DNA from: Pseudonocardia sp. C8
GTDB lineage: Bacteria > Actinomycetota > Actinomycetes > Mycobacteriales > Pseudonocardiaceae
Reading direction: 5' to 3'
Length of the DNA stretch: 64,000 nt
Assembly: GCF_014267175.1 (NCBI RefSeq)
Contig: NZ_JACMTR010000002.1
Coordinates: forward strand, 694,001-758,000
Positions 8,643 to 16,839 of the stretch are shown here, in pieces. The position numbers and the translations under genes were made by a program. The notes under the pieces are model-generated. The model ran no database searches. It was given only the letters and a program-made list of their open reading frames with translations, and was not told the origin of the DNA. Numbering within the stretch: the first letter of the stretch is position 1; every line of letters begins with the position of its first letter.

Positions 8643-9927
8643 TCAGGCCGCGGTGGCGGGGCGGGGTTGGTGGCGTGGTTGTTGCAGGGGGTCGATCCAG
8701 CGGGGTGGGACGAACTCCGGTAGCCCGTCGCGGATCCGGACGATCCATCCGGGGTGGTGCAGCAGCCGGTGGTGCAGCTTGCACACCATCACCGTGTTCG
8801 ACAGTGCGGTCGGTCCGTCGATCTCCCACGGGACGATGTGGTGCACCTCGCACCAGGACGGGGGCCGGTCACAGCCGGGGTGGGCGCAGCCGCGGTCGCG
8901 GGCGGTGACCGCGCGGCGTAGCCCGTCCGGGATGGTGCGTGTGGCCCGGCCGATGTCGAGGGGTTGGCCGGCGCCGTTCATCACGATCGGCACGACGGCG
9001 GCGTCGCAGGCCAGCATCCGCAGGTTCTCCGGGGTGAGCCGGCCGCCGAAGTCCAGCAGCGCGCCCGTCGCCCGGTGCTGCAGGTCCTCCAGCCCGATCA
9101 GCACGTTCAGCATCGGGCGCCGCCCACCGGTCTCGGGCAGCTCCCCGCGCTCGAGGGACCTGCGCGCACAGGTCGGCCAGGGCGTCGGCCTGGCGTTGTT
9201 CGGGGCGGCGGTCGTCGAGGTGGTCCCGCGGCGCGGCCAGCGCGTCGACGGCGGCGGCGATCGCGTCGAACCGGGCCGCGTCGTCGAACCGGCCGCTGAT
9301 CCGGCCCCCGGACCCGTCGCGGTGGGCGACCACCGTGAGCGTGTTCACCGACGGGGGCGGGGCGTCGTCGGGGGCCGGGCCATCCTGGTCGAGGGCCTCG
9401 ATCAACCGGCGGGCCCAGGTGTGCAGCTCGGAGGGGTTGTACACGCAGGCGTGCTCGGCGATCTCGGCTTCGGCCGCGGCCAGCCGCTCCGGGGACACCC
9501 GCCGTGCCGCATGCGAGTCCAGCACGGAGGCGATCACGTCCACGTGCCGCAGCCCGATCCGGCCCTCGGCGAACCGCTGCGCGGTCGCCGGCAACCGCGG
9601 CGGCTGCACGCCGCCATCCAACCCGGTACGCGGATGCACCTGCTCGGCCGCCCGGGTGCGGCGCCGCGCCTCCGAACGCTCCCAGTTCAGCAGGTCCGCC
9701 AACCCCGCCGCCGGGGTGCGGTAGCCGCGCTCGGCGAACGTGCCCCGCCGCTCCAGGGCGCCGATGGTGGCCACGGTGACCCGGTCCAGGCGGCGGACCG
9801 CGCCCTCGCACAGGGTCAGCACCGACAGCAGCTCGTCATCGGAGGCAGCCGGGCCCGCGGCCTCGTCGAGTGCGGCGATCGCCTCGGTGAGCAGGCGGTG
9901 CGCGGCGGCGAGCCGGTCGCTAGGCAT
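8643..9927 (-). pseudogene. 13E12/DUF222-type HNH endonuclease gene, frameshifted
   Basis: The upstream frame (ATG 9927) encodes the DUF222 helical domain (LTEAIAALDEA, VATIGALERRGTFAERGYRTPAAGLADLL). The downstream frame, ending at 8643, encodes the conserved IGLEDLQHRATGALLDFGGRL block and the HNH nuclease motif (GCDRPPSWCEVHHIVPW, then NTVMVCKLHHRLLHH). The frames join near 9155-9159, where one extra C in a GTCCCTC run breaks QV-LERGELPETGGRRP. Removing one base would give an intact protein of about 427 residues. It may be a real decayed copy or an assembly error. The promoter holds a LexA box and an IS481-type element lies just upstream. Confidence 0.85.
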
Positions 9928-9934
9928 GCCCTCA

Positions 9935-9956
9935 TTCTATTCGAACATGTGTTTGA
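9935..9956 (-). promoter_or_regulatory. LexA (SOS) box and -10 of the HNH gene
   Basis: TCGAACATGTGTTTGA at 9941-9956 (plus strand) matches the actinobacterial LexA box TCGAAC-N4-GTTYGA. On the minus strand a TAGAAT -10 element (9940-9935) directly follows it, placing transcription start at or just before ATG 9927, so the mRNA would be almost leaderless. LexA bound here would cover the core promoter. DNA-damage control of 13E12 family genes is established in mycobacteria. Confidence 0.75.
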
Positions 9957-9970
9957 TCGACTGTCCGTCG

Positions 9971-9985
9971 CCGCAGGTCGACGAC
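9971..9985 (+). repeat. Left target-site duplication of the IS481-type element
   Basis: CCGCAGGTCGACGAC, identical to 11433-11447 and directly abutting the left terminal inverted repeat. A 15-bp duplication is at the long end of the range known for the IS481 family. Confidence 0.9.
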
Positions 9986-11432
9986 TGTCATGTCTCAGGA
10001 CATCGGTGACGGTCCTGTGTCAGGACATCGGTGACGCTGTGGGTGTTGTTGGTGGTGACACTTCCGTCGTGAGGCTGTGGCGGTGGCCGCCCATGACCCC
10101 ATCGACCCTCGTGTCCGCCTCGCGATCTCGCAGTGGCCTGATGACGCGCCGCGGGGGGCGGTTTCGACGTTCTGCATCGAGCACAACATCTCGCGCAAGT
10201 CGTTCTATGAGCTGCGGAAGCGCGCTCGCGTTGACGGGCCCGCAGCAGTGCTCGTGCCCAGGTCCAGGCGTCCGGGATCGAGTCCGTCGAAGCTGACCGA
10301 GCAGGTCAAGGCCCACGCTGTTGCGGTGCGGGCCGCGCTTGAAGCGTCCGGTCTGGACCACGGCCCGATCAGTGTTCACGAGAAGATGTGCGCGATGGGC
10401 CTGGGATCGGTGCCCTCGACGGCGTCGTTGGCAAGGATCTTCCGTGAGGCCGGTGTCGCCCGACGCGAGCCGCGTAAGAAGCCCCGCTCGGCGTGGCGGC
10501 GGTTCGTCTACCCGGCGCCGAACGCGTGCTGGCAGCTCGATGCCACCGAGTACGTGCTGACCGGCGGTCGCAAGTGCGTGATCTTCCAGCTCATCGACGA
10601 CCATTCCCGCTACGCGCTTGCCTTTCACGCCGCGGCCGGTGAGACCGCCAAGGACGCGATCGCGGTCTTCGACAAGGCCGTGGCCGCCCACGGCGTGCCG
10701 CAACGGCTGCTGTCGGACAATGGGCTCGCGCTCAACCCGTCGCGACGGGGCATGGTCGGCCGGCTCGTGGCACATGTCGCCGCACTGGGCACCGAGGCGA
10801 TCACCGGCAAGCCGCACAAGCCGACCACCCAGGGCAAGAACGAACGCTTCCACCAGACCCTGTTCCGCTACCTCGACAAGCAGCCGCTGGCCGCCACACT
10901 CGCCGAGCTCCAGGCCCAGATCGACGCGTTCGACCACCTCTACAACTCCGAGCGCCCTCACCAGGGGCTGCCCGGACGGATCACACCGCTGGCTGCGTGG
11001 GAGGCCACTGCCAAGGCCGACCCACCCCGCCCGAAGCCGGACCGGCCCGTCTACCGGCCACCGGCCCCCGTCGTGGCGCCCCGGCCGACCCCGCCCGCAG
11101 ACCTGCCCGCCGGCACACGGCTGAGAACGGTGAACTCCGCCGGAGTCCTCTACCTCGACAAGGTGCACTACAAGATCGGCGGCGAGCACGCGTTCGGACA
11201 GGTCCTCATCGTCACCGACGGAGACCAACCAGGCGACAAGATCATCGTCACCGACCTCGACGGCGAGATCCTCGTCGAGCGAACCCGACCCGCTCCCGGC
11301 ATCCGCTACGTCGGCAACGGCCGCCCCCGCGGAAGACGCCCGAAGAACCCGGGAACGTCACCGAAGTCCTGACACATCAACCGTCACCGATGTCCTGATG
11401 CAGAGCTGTCACCCATGTCCTGAGACATCACA
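9986..11432 (+). mobile_element. IS481-family insertion sequence, apparently intact
   Basis: A 1447-bp element. The termini are imperfect inverted repeats: TGTCATGTCTCAGGACAT at 9986-10003 against the complement of 11415-11432 (17 of 18 identical). It is flanked by perfect 15-bp direct repeats (9971-9985 and 11433-11447), so insertion is recent. One full-length DDE transposase gene fills it. Inside the ends, 16-bp copies of TCAGGACATCGGTGAC recur, two on the left (9995-10010, 10020-10035) and three inverted on the right (11357-11372, 11383-11398, 11408-11423), spaced 25-26 bp. These are likely transposase binding sites, and the innermost right copy includes the transposase stop codon. The element sits just upstream of the HNH gene promoter. 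Confidence 0.92.
10077..11372 (+). CDS. IS481 family transposase
   Basis: A 431-residue DDE transposase. An N-terminal helix-turn-helix region (FCIEHNISRKSFYELRKRAR) precedes the rve-type integrase core. The catalytic triad is visible as Asp in QLDATEY, Asp in LLSDNG and Glu in GKNERFHQTL, with the usual NSERPHQGLPG motif downstream. A C-terminal Pro-rich linker and a small beta domain follow. GTG 10077 starts within the left end region; another GTG lies slightly upstream. No frameshift or internal stop was seen, so the enzyme should be functional. Confidence 0.93.
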   Translation: MAVAAHDPIDPRVRLAISQWPDDAPRGAVSTFCIEHNISRKSFYELRKRARVDGPAAVLVPRSRRPGSSPSKLTEQVKAHAVAVRAALEASGLDHGPISVHEKMCAMGLGSVPSTASLARIFREAGVARREPRKKPRSAWRRFVYPAPNACWQLDATEYVLTGGRKCVIFQLIDDHSRYALAFHAAAGETAKDAIAVFDKAVAAHGVPQRLLSDNGLALNPSRRGMVGRLVAHVAALGTEAITGKPHKPTTQGKNERFHQTLFRYLDKQPLAATLAELQAQIDAFDHLYNSERPHQGLPGRITPLAAWEATAKADPPRPKPDRPVYRPPAPVVAPRPTPPADLPAGTRLRTVNSAGVLYLDKVHYKIGGEHAFGQVLIVTDGDQPGDKIIVTDLDGEILVERTRPAPGIRYVGNGRPRGRRPKNPGTSPKS

Positions 11433-11447
11433 CCGCAGGTCGACGAC
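11433..11447 (+). repeat. Right target-site duplication of the IS481-type element
   Basis: CCGCAGGTCGACGAC, a perfect copy of 9971-9985 immediately after the right terminal inverted repeat. Confidence 0.9.
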
Positions 11448-11544
11448 CGTTCGGCGACGCCAGGTGCGACGTCGAGCAGCGGCGGGACGGCCGTCGCGGG
11501 GAGCCGGAAGGGCCGCGCCTTCTCACACGGTGCCCCACCCCCGT

Positions 11545-11571
11545 GTGAGCGAAGCGTTTCGGGCCTGTCAC
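11545..11571 (+). promoter_or_regulatory. GlnR-type box upstream of narK
   Basis: Read on the minus strand the site is GTGAC-N6-GAAAC-N6-CTCAC, three consecutive half-sites with 11-bp spacing that fit the actinobacterial GlnR consensus gTnAC-n6-GaAAC repeated. It lies 75 bases upstream of the narK start, with a possible -10 (TAGCGT, 11603-11608) between. GlnR is the global nitrogen regulator that activates nitrate assimilation in Streptomyces and mycobacteria, which fits the genes downstream. The fourth half-site is not evident. Confidence 0.6.
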
Positions 11572-11645
11572 GCGGGGCCACCCGCCGGAAACGAGCGCTC
11601 CCTAGCGTCGTCGGCGACCTGCACCCCGGCGATCAGGAGAACCCG

Positions 11646-13013
11646 TTGACCACCACCGCTGACCCCGGCCGTCGTTCCGGCGGCCGCTGGATCGAGCACT
11701 GGGACCCCGAGGACGACGGCTTCTGGGAACGCACCGGCCGCAGGATCGCGAACCGCAACCTCTGGCAGTCGATCTTCTCCGAGCACATCGGGTTCTCGGT
11801 GTGGACCATGTGGTCGGTCCTCGTGCTGTTCATGGGCCCCGAGTACGGGATCGACGCCGCCCAGAAGTTCTTCCTCGTGGCCGTGCCGACGCTCGTCGGC
11901 GCGGTCCTGCGGCTGCCGTACACGTTCGCGGTGGCCCGCTTCGGCGGCCGCAACTGGACGGTCTTCTCCGCGGCACTGCTGATCGTCCCGCTGGCCCTGG
12001 CGCTGGTCGTCATGGAGCCGGGCGTCTCGTACGCGACGCTGCTGGCCGTCGGCGCGGTCGCCGGTGTCGGCGGCGGCAACTTCGCCTCGTCGATGGCCAA
12101 CATCAACGCGTTCTTCCCCGAGCGGAGCAAGGGCTGGGCGCTGGGGCTGAACGCCGGCGGCGGCAACCTCGGCGTCCCCGTCGTCCAGCTGCTGGGCCTG
12201 CTGGTGATCGCGGTGCTCGGCGCCGGTCAGCCGCGGGTGCTGATCGCGCTCTACCTCCCGCTGGTGATCGCCTCCGCGGTGCTGGCGTGGCTGCGGATGG
12301 ACAACATCGCCGCCATGACGAACGACGCCGGCGCCTTCACCGAGGCCTGCCGGGACCGGCAGACGTGGATCATGTCGTTCCTCTACGTCGGCACCTTCGG
12401 CTCGTTCATCGGGTACTCGTTCGCCTTCGGGCTGGTGCTGCAGAACCAGTTCGAGCGCACCCCGCTGCAGGCCGCCGCGGTCACCTTCATCGGACCGCTG
12501 ATCGGGTCGCTGATCCGCCCGGTCGGCGGGAAGCTGGCCGACCGCTACGGCGGCGCGGCCGTCACGCTGTGGAACTTCGCCGGCATGGCCGTGGCCACCG
12601 CGATCATCATCGCCGCGTCCGGTGCGCGGTCGCTCGCGGTCTTCACGCTCGGCTTCATCCTGCTGTTCACGCTGTCCGGCATCGGCAACGGCTCGACCTA
12701 CAAGATGATCCCGGCGATCTTCACCGGGCGGGCCCGGGTCGCCATCGCCGACGGCGCCGACCGGGAGGCCGAGCTCGGCACGGCCCGGAGGCTGTCCGGC
12801 GCGGTGATCGGCATCGCCGGTGCGGTCGGGGCGCTGGGCGGGCTGTTCATCAACCTGGCGTTCCGCCAGTCGTTCCTGACCGTGCAGTCCGGCACACCGG
12901 CGTTCTGGGCCTTCCTCGCCTTCTACCTGGTGTGCATCGGCGTCACGTGGGCGGTGTACCTGCGACCGAAGCAGGTCTCCGTCCCGGGCGGCGCGGCGCT
13001 CGCGCGGGTCTGA
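11646..13013 (+). CDS. narK: Nitrate/nitrite transporter, NarK-type MFS
   Basis: A 455-residue major facilitator protein with about twelve hydrophobic segments. NarK/NasA signatures are visible: the Gly-rich nitrate signature GVGGGNFASSMANINAFFPERSKGWALGLNAGGGNLGV and the second half motif LSGIGNGSTYKMIPAIF. It moves nitrate in and/or nitrite out across the cytoplasmic membrane. The start is TTG 11646, supported by AGGAGA at 11636-11641 with five-base spacing. The next gene, nitrate reductase, begins three bases after its stop. A GlnR-type box lies upstream, so expression should rise under nitrogen limitation. Confidence 0.93.
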   Translation: MTTTADPGRRSGGRWIEHWDPEDDGFWERTGRRIANRNLWQSIFSEHIGFSVWTMWSVLVLFMGPEYGIDAAQKFFLVAVPTLVGAVLRLPYTFAVARFGGRNWTVFSAALLIVPLALALVVMEPGVSYATLLAVGAVAGVGGGNFASSMANINAFFPERSKGWALGLNAGGGNLGVPVVQLLGLLVIAVLGAGQPRVLIALYLPLVIASAVLAWLRMDNIAAMTNDAGAFTEACRDRQTWIMSFLYVGTFGSFIGYSFAFGLVLQNQFERTPLQAAAVTFIGPLIGSLIRPVGGKLADRYGGAAVTLWNFAGMAVATAIIIAASGARSLAVFTLGFILLFTLSGIGNGSTYKMIPAIFTGRARVAIADGADREAELGTARRLSGAVIGIAGAVGALGGLFINLAFRQSFLTVQSGTPAFWAFLAFYLVCIGVTWAVYLRPKQVSVPGGAALARV

Positions 13014-13015
13014 GC

Positions 13016-15142
13016 GTGGCGCCCGAGCAGGACCGGACCGCCACCCACTGCCCGTACTGCGCGCTGCAGTGCGGGCAGTGGGTGAGCCCGACCCGTGAGG
13101 TCGACGCCCGCGAGTTCCCGACCAACGCCGGGGGGATGTGCCAGAAGGGCTGGACCTCCTCTGCTCTGCTCACCCATCCGCACCGGCTGATGTCCCCGCT
13201 GGTCAGGGACTCGCGGGCGGACGGGTTCCGGGAGACCGACTGGGACACCGCGCTGGGCGGGGTCGCCGCGCGGCTGGCCGCGCTGCGTGCCGAGCACGGA
13301 CCGGATTCGGTCGCCGTCTTCGGCGCGGGCGGGCTGACCAACGAGAAGGCCTACCTGCTCGGCAAGTTCGCCCGGGTCGCGCTGGGCACCTCGCAGATCG
13401 ACTACAACGGCCGGTTCTGCATGTCCTCGGCGGCCGCCGCCGGGAACCGCGCGTTCGGGGTGGACCGCGGGCTGCCGTTCCCGGTGACCGACCTGGACTC
13501 GGCCGAGCTCGTCGTGCTCGCCGGCGCGAACGTCGCCGAGACGATGCCGCCGCTGATGGCGCACCTGACCACGGCGCGGCTCGTCGTGATCGACCCGCGG
13601 CGCACCCCGACCGCGGAGCGCGCGATCGCCTCCGGCGGCCTGCACCTGGCGCCGCGGCCGGGCACCGACCTGGCGCTGGCGCTGGGGATGCTGCACGTCG
13701 CCGTGGTCGAGGGGCTCCTGGACACCGCCTACCTGGACGACCGCACGACCGGGTTCGACGACGTCTGGCGGGTCGCGTCGCAGTGGTGGCCCGAACGCGC
13801 GGAGCGGGTCTGCGGTGTCGCCGCCTCCGACATGCGGACCGTGGTGCGCTGGCTGGCCCGGACCCGGCGGCGCTACGTCCTCACCGCGCGCGGTGCCGAG
13901 CAGCACGCGCACGGCGTCGACACGGTGTCGGCCTGGATCAACCTGTCACTGGCACTCGGCCTGCCGGGACGTGCCGGCTCCGGCTTCGGGACGATCACCG
14001 GGCAGGGCAACGGGCAGGGCGGGCGCGAGCACGGGCAGAAGTCCGACCAGCTGCCCGGCTACCGGCACATCACCGACCCGGCCGCGCGGGCGCACGTCGC
14101 CTCGGTGTGGGGCGTCCCCGAGGTGTCGCTGCCCGGGCCCGGCCGCAGCGCGGTCGAGCTGCTCGATGCGCTCGGCCGTCCCGGCGGGCCCCGGGCCCTG
14201 CTGGTGTTCGGCTCCAACGTGCTGGTCTCCGCCCCGGATGCGCGCGCCGTCGCCGACCGCCTGGACGCGCTGGACCTCCTGGTCGTCGCGGACGTCCTGC
14301 CCGGCGAGACGGCGTCGCGGGCCGACGTCGTGCTGCCGGTGGCCCAGTGGGCCGAGGAGGAGGGCACGATGACCAACCTGGAGGGCCGGGTGCTGCGCCG
14401 CCGCCGCGCACTGTCCCCGCCGCCGGGTGTCCGCACCGACCTCGAGGTGATCTCCGGGCTGGCTACGGCGCTGGACGCGCCGGGGGAGTTCCCGGCGGAC
14501 CCGGAGGCCGTGTTCGACGAGCTGCGCCGGGCCTCGTCCGGCGGGATCGCCGACTACACCGGCGTCACCTACCCCCGCCTGGACGCCGGTGAGGCACTGC
14601 ACTGGCCGTGCCCGGCCGAGGACCATCCGGGGACGCCGCGGCTGTTCACCGAGCGGTTCGCCCGTCCCGACGGCCGGGCCCGGATGGTGCCGGTGGACCA
14701 CGTCGAGCCGGACGAGGACGTCGACGCCTGCTTCCCGCTGCGCGTCACCACCGGGCGGGTCCTCGTGCACTACCAGTCCGGCGCGCAGACCCGCCGGGTC
14801 GCCGAGCTGGCGGACGCGTCCCCGGAGGTGTTCGTCGAGGTACACCCGGACACCGCGGCCCGGCACGGCCTCGCCGACGGCGACCTCGCCGACGTGACCT
14901 CCCGCCGCGGGACGACGACGGCGCGGGTCCGCTGCGTGCCCTCGCTGCGGCCGGACACGCTGTTCCTGCCGTTCCACTTCGGTGGCGCCGGTGCGGCGAA
15001 CAACGTCACGAACCCGGCGCTGGACCCGGTGAGCCGGATGCCGGAGTTCAAGGTTGCCGCGGTGCGGCTGGAGCCGGCCCGCGCCGATGCAGCCGTGCTC
15101 CCCGGAGGGCCGTCCCCGGCCGCGGCGACGAACTCCCGCTGA
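13016..15142 (+). CDS. Assimilatory nitrate reductase catalytic subunit (molybdopterin, 4Fe-4S)
   Basis: A 708-residue cytoplasmic molybdopterin oxidoreductase that reduces nitrate to nitrite. The N-terminal 4Fe-4S ligands are Cys12, Cys15, Cys19 (CPYCALQCG) and Cys42 (GMCQKGW). Further family blocks are YNGRFCMSSAAAAGNRAFG, the bis-MGD binding GQGNGQGGREHGQKSDQLPGYR, and a C-terminal molybdopterin dinucleotide-binding domain (FPLRVTTGRVLVHYQSGAQTRR). The length suits the Nas/NarB type rather than respiratory NarG (about 1200). It begins three bases after narK. Codons 49-53 use TCT GCT and contain one copy of the 25-bp motif described separately. Confidence 0.93.
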   Translation: MAPEQDRTATHCPYCALQCGQWVSPTREVDAREFPTNAGGMCQKGWTSSALLTHPHRLMSPLVRDSRADGFRETDWDTALGGVAARLAALRAEHGPDSVAVFGAGGLTNEKAYLLGKFARVALGTSQIDYNGRFCMSSAAAAGNRAFGVDRGLPFPVTDLDSAELVVLAGANVAETMPPLMAHLTTARLVVIDPRRTPTAERAIASGGLHLAPRPGTDLALALGMLHVAVVEGLLDTAYLDDRTTGFDDVWRVASQWWPERAERVCGVAASDMRTVVRWLARTRRRYVLTARGAEQHAHGVDTVSAWINLSLALGLPGRAGSGFGTITGQGNGQGGREHGQKSDQLPGYRHITDPAARAHVASVWGVPEVSLPGPGRSAVELLDALGRPGGPRALLVFGSNVLVSAPDARAVADRLDALDLLVVADVLPGETASRADVVLPVAQWAEEEGTMTNLEGRVLRRRRALSPPPGVRTDLEVISGLATALDAPGEFPADPEAVFDELRRASSGGIADYTGVTYPRLDAGEALHWPCPAEDHPGTPRLFTERFARPDGRARMVPVDHVEPDEDVDACFPLRVTTGRVLVHYQSGAQTRRVAELADASPEVFVEVHPDTAARHGLADGDLADVTSRRGTTTARVRCVPSLRPDTLFLPFHFGGAGAANNVTNPALDPVSRMPEFKVAAVRLEPARADAAVLPGGPSPAAATNSR
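13160..13184 (+). repeat. 25-bp composite motif, copy 1 (inside nitrate reductase)
   Basis: TCTGCTCTGCTCACC, then CATC, then CGCACC. It falls in frame as Ser-Ala-Leu-Leu-Thr and uses TCT and GCT codons. The same two blocks with the same four-base gap occur at 22634, 23031 (inverted) and 42126. Confidence 0.75.
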
Positions 15143-15173
15143 CCGGCCCGGACACACCCCACCGGACCCGCAG

Positions 15174-15235
15174 ACGCTCACCGAACCGGGCGTCGCTCAC
15201 GCGATCGCGCGAGCGACGCCCGGTTCCGTGAGCGT
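15174..15235 (+). terminator. Long hairpin after nitrate reductase
   Basis: Inverted repeat with 25-bp arms (15174-15198 and 15211-15235, one mismatch) around a 12-base loop that itself contains GCGATCGC. It probably ends the narK-nitrate reductase transcript. The first 14 bases, ACGCTCACCGAACC, recur in a hairpin near 57.6 kb, so this may belong to a dispersed repeat family used as terminators. Confidence 0.65.
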
Positions 15236-15336
15236 TCCCGGGCGCGCGTGTACCGAGCGGCCGGGGAGCGCGCCGCGACCGGCGTCACTGCCCAGTGCCC
15301 GTCTCACGGGTGCCGGGTGCCGAGAATGAGCGCCTT

Positions 15337-15373
15337 GTAACCGCCCTGTCATCGCGGGTCGCAGGTCCGTAAC
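15337..15373 (+). promoter_or_regulatory. Possible GlnR-like region before the nitrite reductase operon
   Basis: GTAAC at 15337-15341 and GTCAT at 15348-15352 are spaced 11 bp apart, and another GTAAC lies at 15369. This resembles the GTNAC half-site periodicity of GlnR boxes, but no GAAAC partner is clear. It is 25-60 bases upstream of the next gene. Confidence 0.3.
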
Positions 15374-15397
15374 GGCGCGTTCCTACCGTCGGTGGCC

Positions 15398-16828
15398 ATG
15401 AGCAGGCGTGTGGTGGTGATCGGGCACGGCATGGTCGGCTCCCGGTTCGCCGAGGAGATCCGGCGGCGCGACCCGGACGGCGAGCGGGTGACCCTGACCG
15501 TCCTCGGTGCCGAGCCGTTCCCGGCGTACAACCGGGTGCTGCTGTCCACCGTGCTCGCCGGTGGGTTGCGCCCCGGCATGGTCGCGCTCCCGGCGGTCGA
15601 CGGGGTCGAGGTGCACCTCGGGGTCGCCGCGACCGGGATCGACCGGGCGGCGCGCGTCGTGCACGGCGACGACGGCACCGCCCACCCCTACGACGAGCTC
15701 GTCCTCGCCACCGGTTGCCGCGCCTGGCTGCCGCCGATCGACGGCCTGGGCGACGACGGCGTCCCCGCACCCGGGGTGAGCCTGTTCCGCGACCTGGACG
15801 ACTGCGACCGCATCGGTGCCGCGGCCGTGCCCGGGGCCCGGATCGCCGTCGTCGGCGGCGGCCTGCTCGGTGTCGAGGCCGCGCGCGGGCTGACCGGCCG
15901 CGGTGTCGCCGTCACCCTCGTGCACCCGTGCATGCACCTCATGGAACGCCAGCTCGACATGGAGGCCGGTGACGTCCTGGCCGACGCGTTGCGCGGGCTC
16001 GGGGTCGACGTCCGGTGCGGGGTCGGCGCCAAGGCCTGGGACCCGGCCACCGGCCTGGACTGCGACGACGGCAGCCGGATCGCCGCGGACGCCGTCGTCG
16101 TCGCCGCGGGGGTCCGCGCGAACACCGAGCTCGCCGTGGCCGCCGGCCTCGCCGTCGGCGAGGGGATCCTCGTCGACGACCGCCTCGCCACCGACGACGG
16201 CCGCGTCCACGCGATCGGCGACTGCGCGCAGCACCCGCACGCCGCCGCCGGGCTGGTCCAGTCCGGCTGGGAGCAGGCCGCGGTGCTGGCCGACCTGCTC
16301 ACCGGGACCGACCCGGCGGCCCGCTACCGCGGGACCCGGCCGGTCACCCGGCTGAAGGCGACCGGTGTGGACCTGGCCGCGGTCGGGGACGTGGCGGCCG
16401 GCGACGAGCAGCTCCGGTTCTCCGACCCGCGGCGCGGTCGCTACGGGGTCCTCGCGTTGCGCGACGACCGCGTCGTCGGCGCCGTGCTGATGGGCCTGCC
16501 CGACGCCGCCGCGACCATCACGGGCCTCTACGACTCCGGCGCGCCCGCCCCGGAGGACCGGCTGGCGCTGCTGCTCGGCCGGGCCCTGCCCGGCGAGGCC
16601 ACGCCGGCCGCCGACCCGGTGCGCCTGCCCGGGTCCGCGATCGTCTGCCGCTGCAACAGCGTCACCAAGAACGCGCTGGTCACCGCGTGGCGCGCCGGCG
16701 CGACCGACGTCGACGCGCTGTCCCGCCGCACCCGCGCCGGCACCGGCTGTGGCGGCTGCCGGGACGCCGTCTGCGGGATCCGCGACTGGCTGGCAGAGGC
16801 CGACCCGCCGCAGGAGGACGCGGCATGA
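15398..16828 (+). CDS. FAD/NAD(P)-dependent oxidoreductase with C-terminal BFD 2Fe-2S domain
   Basis: A 476-residue Pyr_redox_2 flavoprotein (GHGMVGSRF near residue 10; second dinucleotide site VVGGGLLGVEAA; FAD motif AIGDCAQH). It ends in a bacterioferritin-associated-ferredoxin-like domain with ligands Cys417, Cys419, Cys451 and Cys454 (CRCN ... GTGCGGC). It resembles the N-terminal half of NirB and the electron-transfer subunit of assimilatory nitrate reductases, so it probably passes electrons from NAD(P)H to the nitrate reductase encoded just upstream. GTG 15392 is an alternative start. Its stop overlaps the upstream in-frame ATG of nirB, so the two are cotranscribed. Confidence 0.87.
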   Translation: MSRRVVVIGHGMVGSRFAEEIRRRDPDGERVTLTVLGAEPFPAYNRVLLSTVLAGGLRPGMVALPAVDGVEVHLGVAATGIDRAARVVHGDDGTAHPYDELVLATGCRAWLPPIDGLGDDGVPAPGVSLFRDLDDCDRIGAAAVPGARIAVVGGGLLGVEAARGLTGRGVAVTLVHPCMHLMERQLDMEAGDVLADALRGLGVDVRCGVGAKAWDPATGLDCDDGSRIAADAVVVAAGVRANTELAVAAGLAVGEGILVDDRLATDDGRVHAIGDCAQHPHAAAGLVQSGWEQAAVLADLLTGTDPAARYRGTRPVTRLKATGVDLAAVGDVAAGDEQLRFSDPRRGRYGVLALRDDRVVGAVLMGLPDAAATITGLYDSGAPAPEDRLALLLGRALPGEATPAADPVRLPGSAIVCRCNSVTKNALVTAWRAGATDVDALSRRTRAGTGCGGCRDAVCGIRDWLAEADPPQEDAA

Positions 16829-16839
16829 GAGGGGAGCAC

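Noticed and set aside
9991..11427. Placing the IS ends at the perfect 13-bp inverted repeats TGTCTCAGGACAT.
   Set aside because: The inverted repeats continue five bases outward with one mismatch, and only then do perfect 15-bp direct repeats begin, so 9986-11432 is the better boundary.
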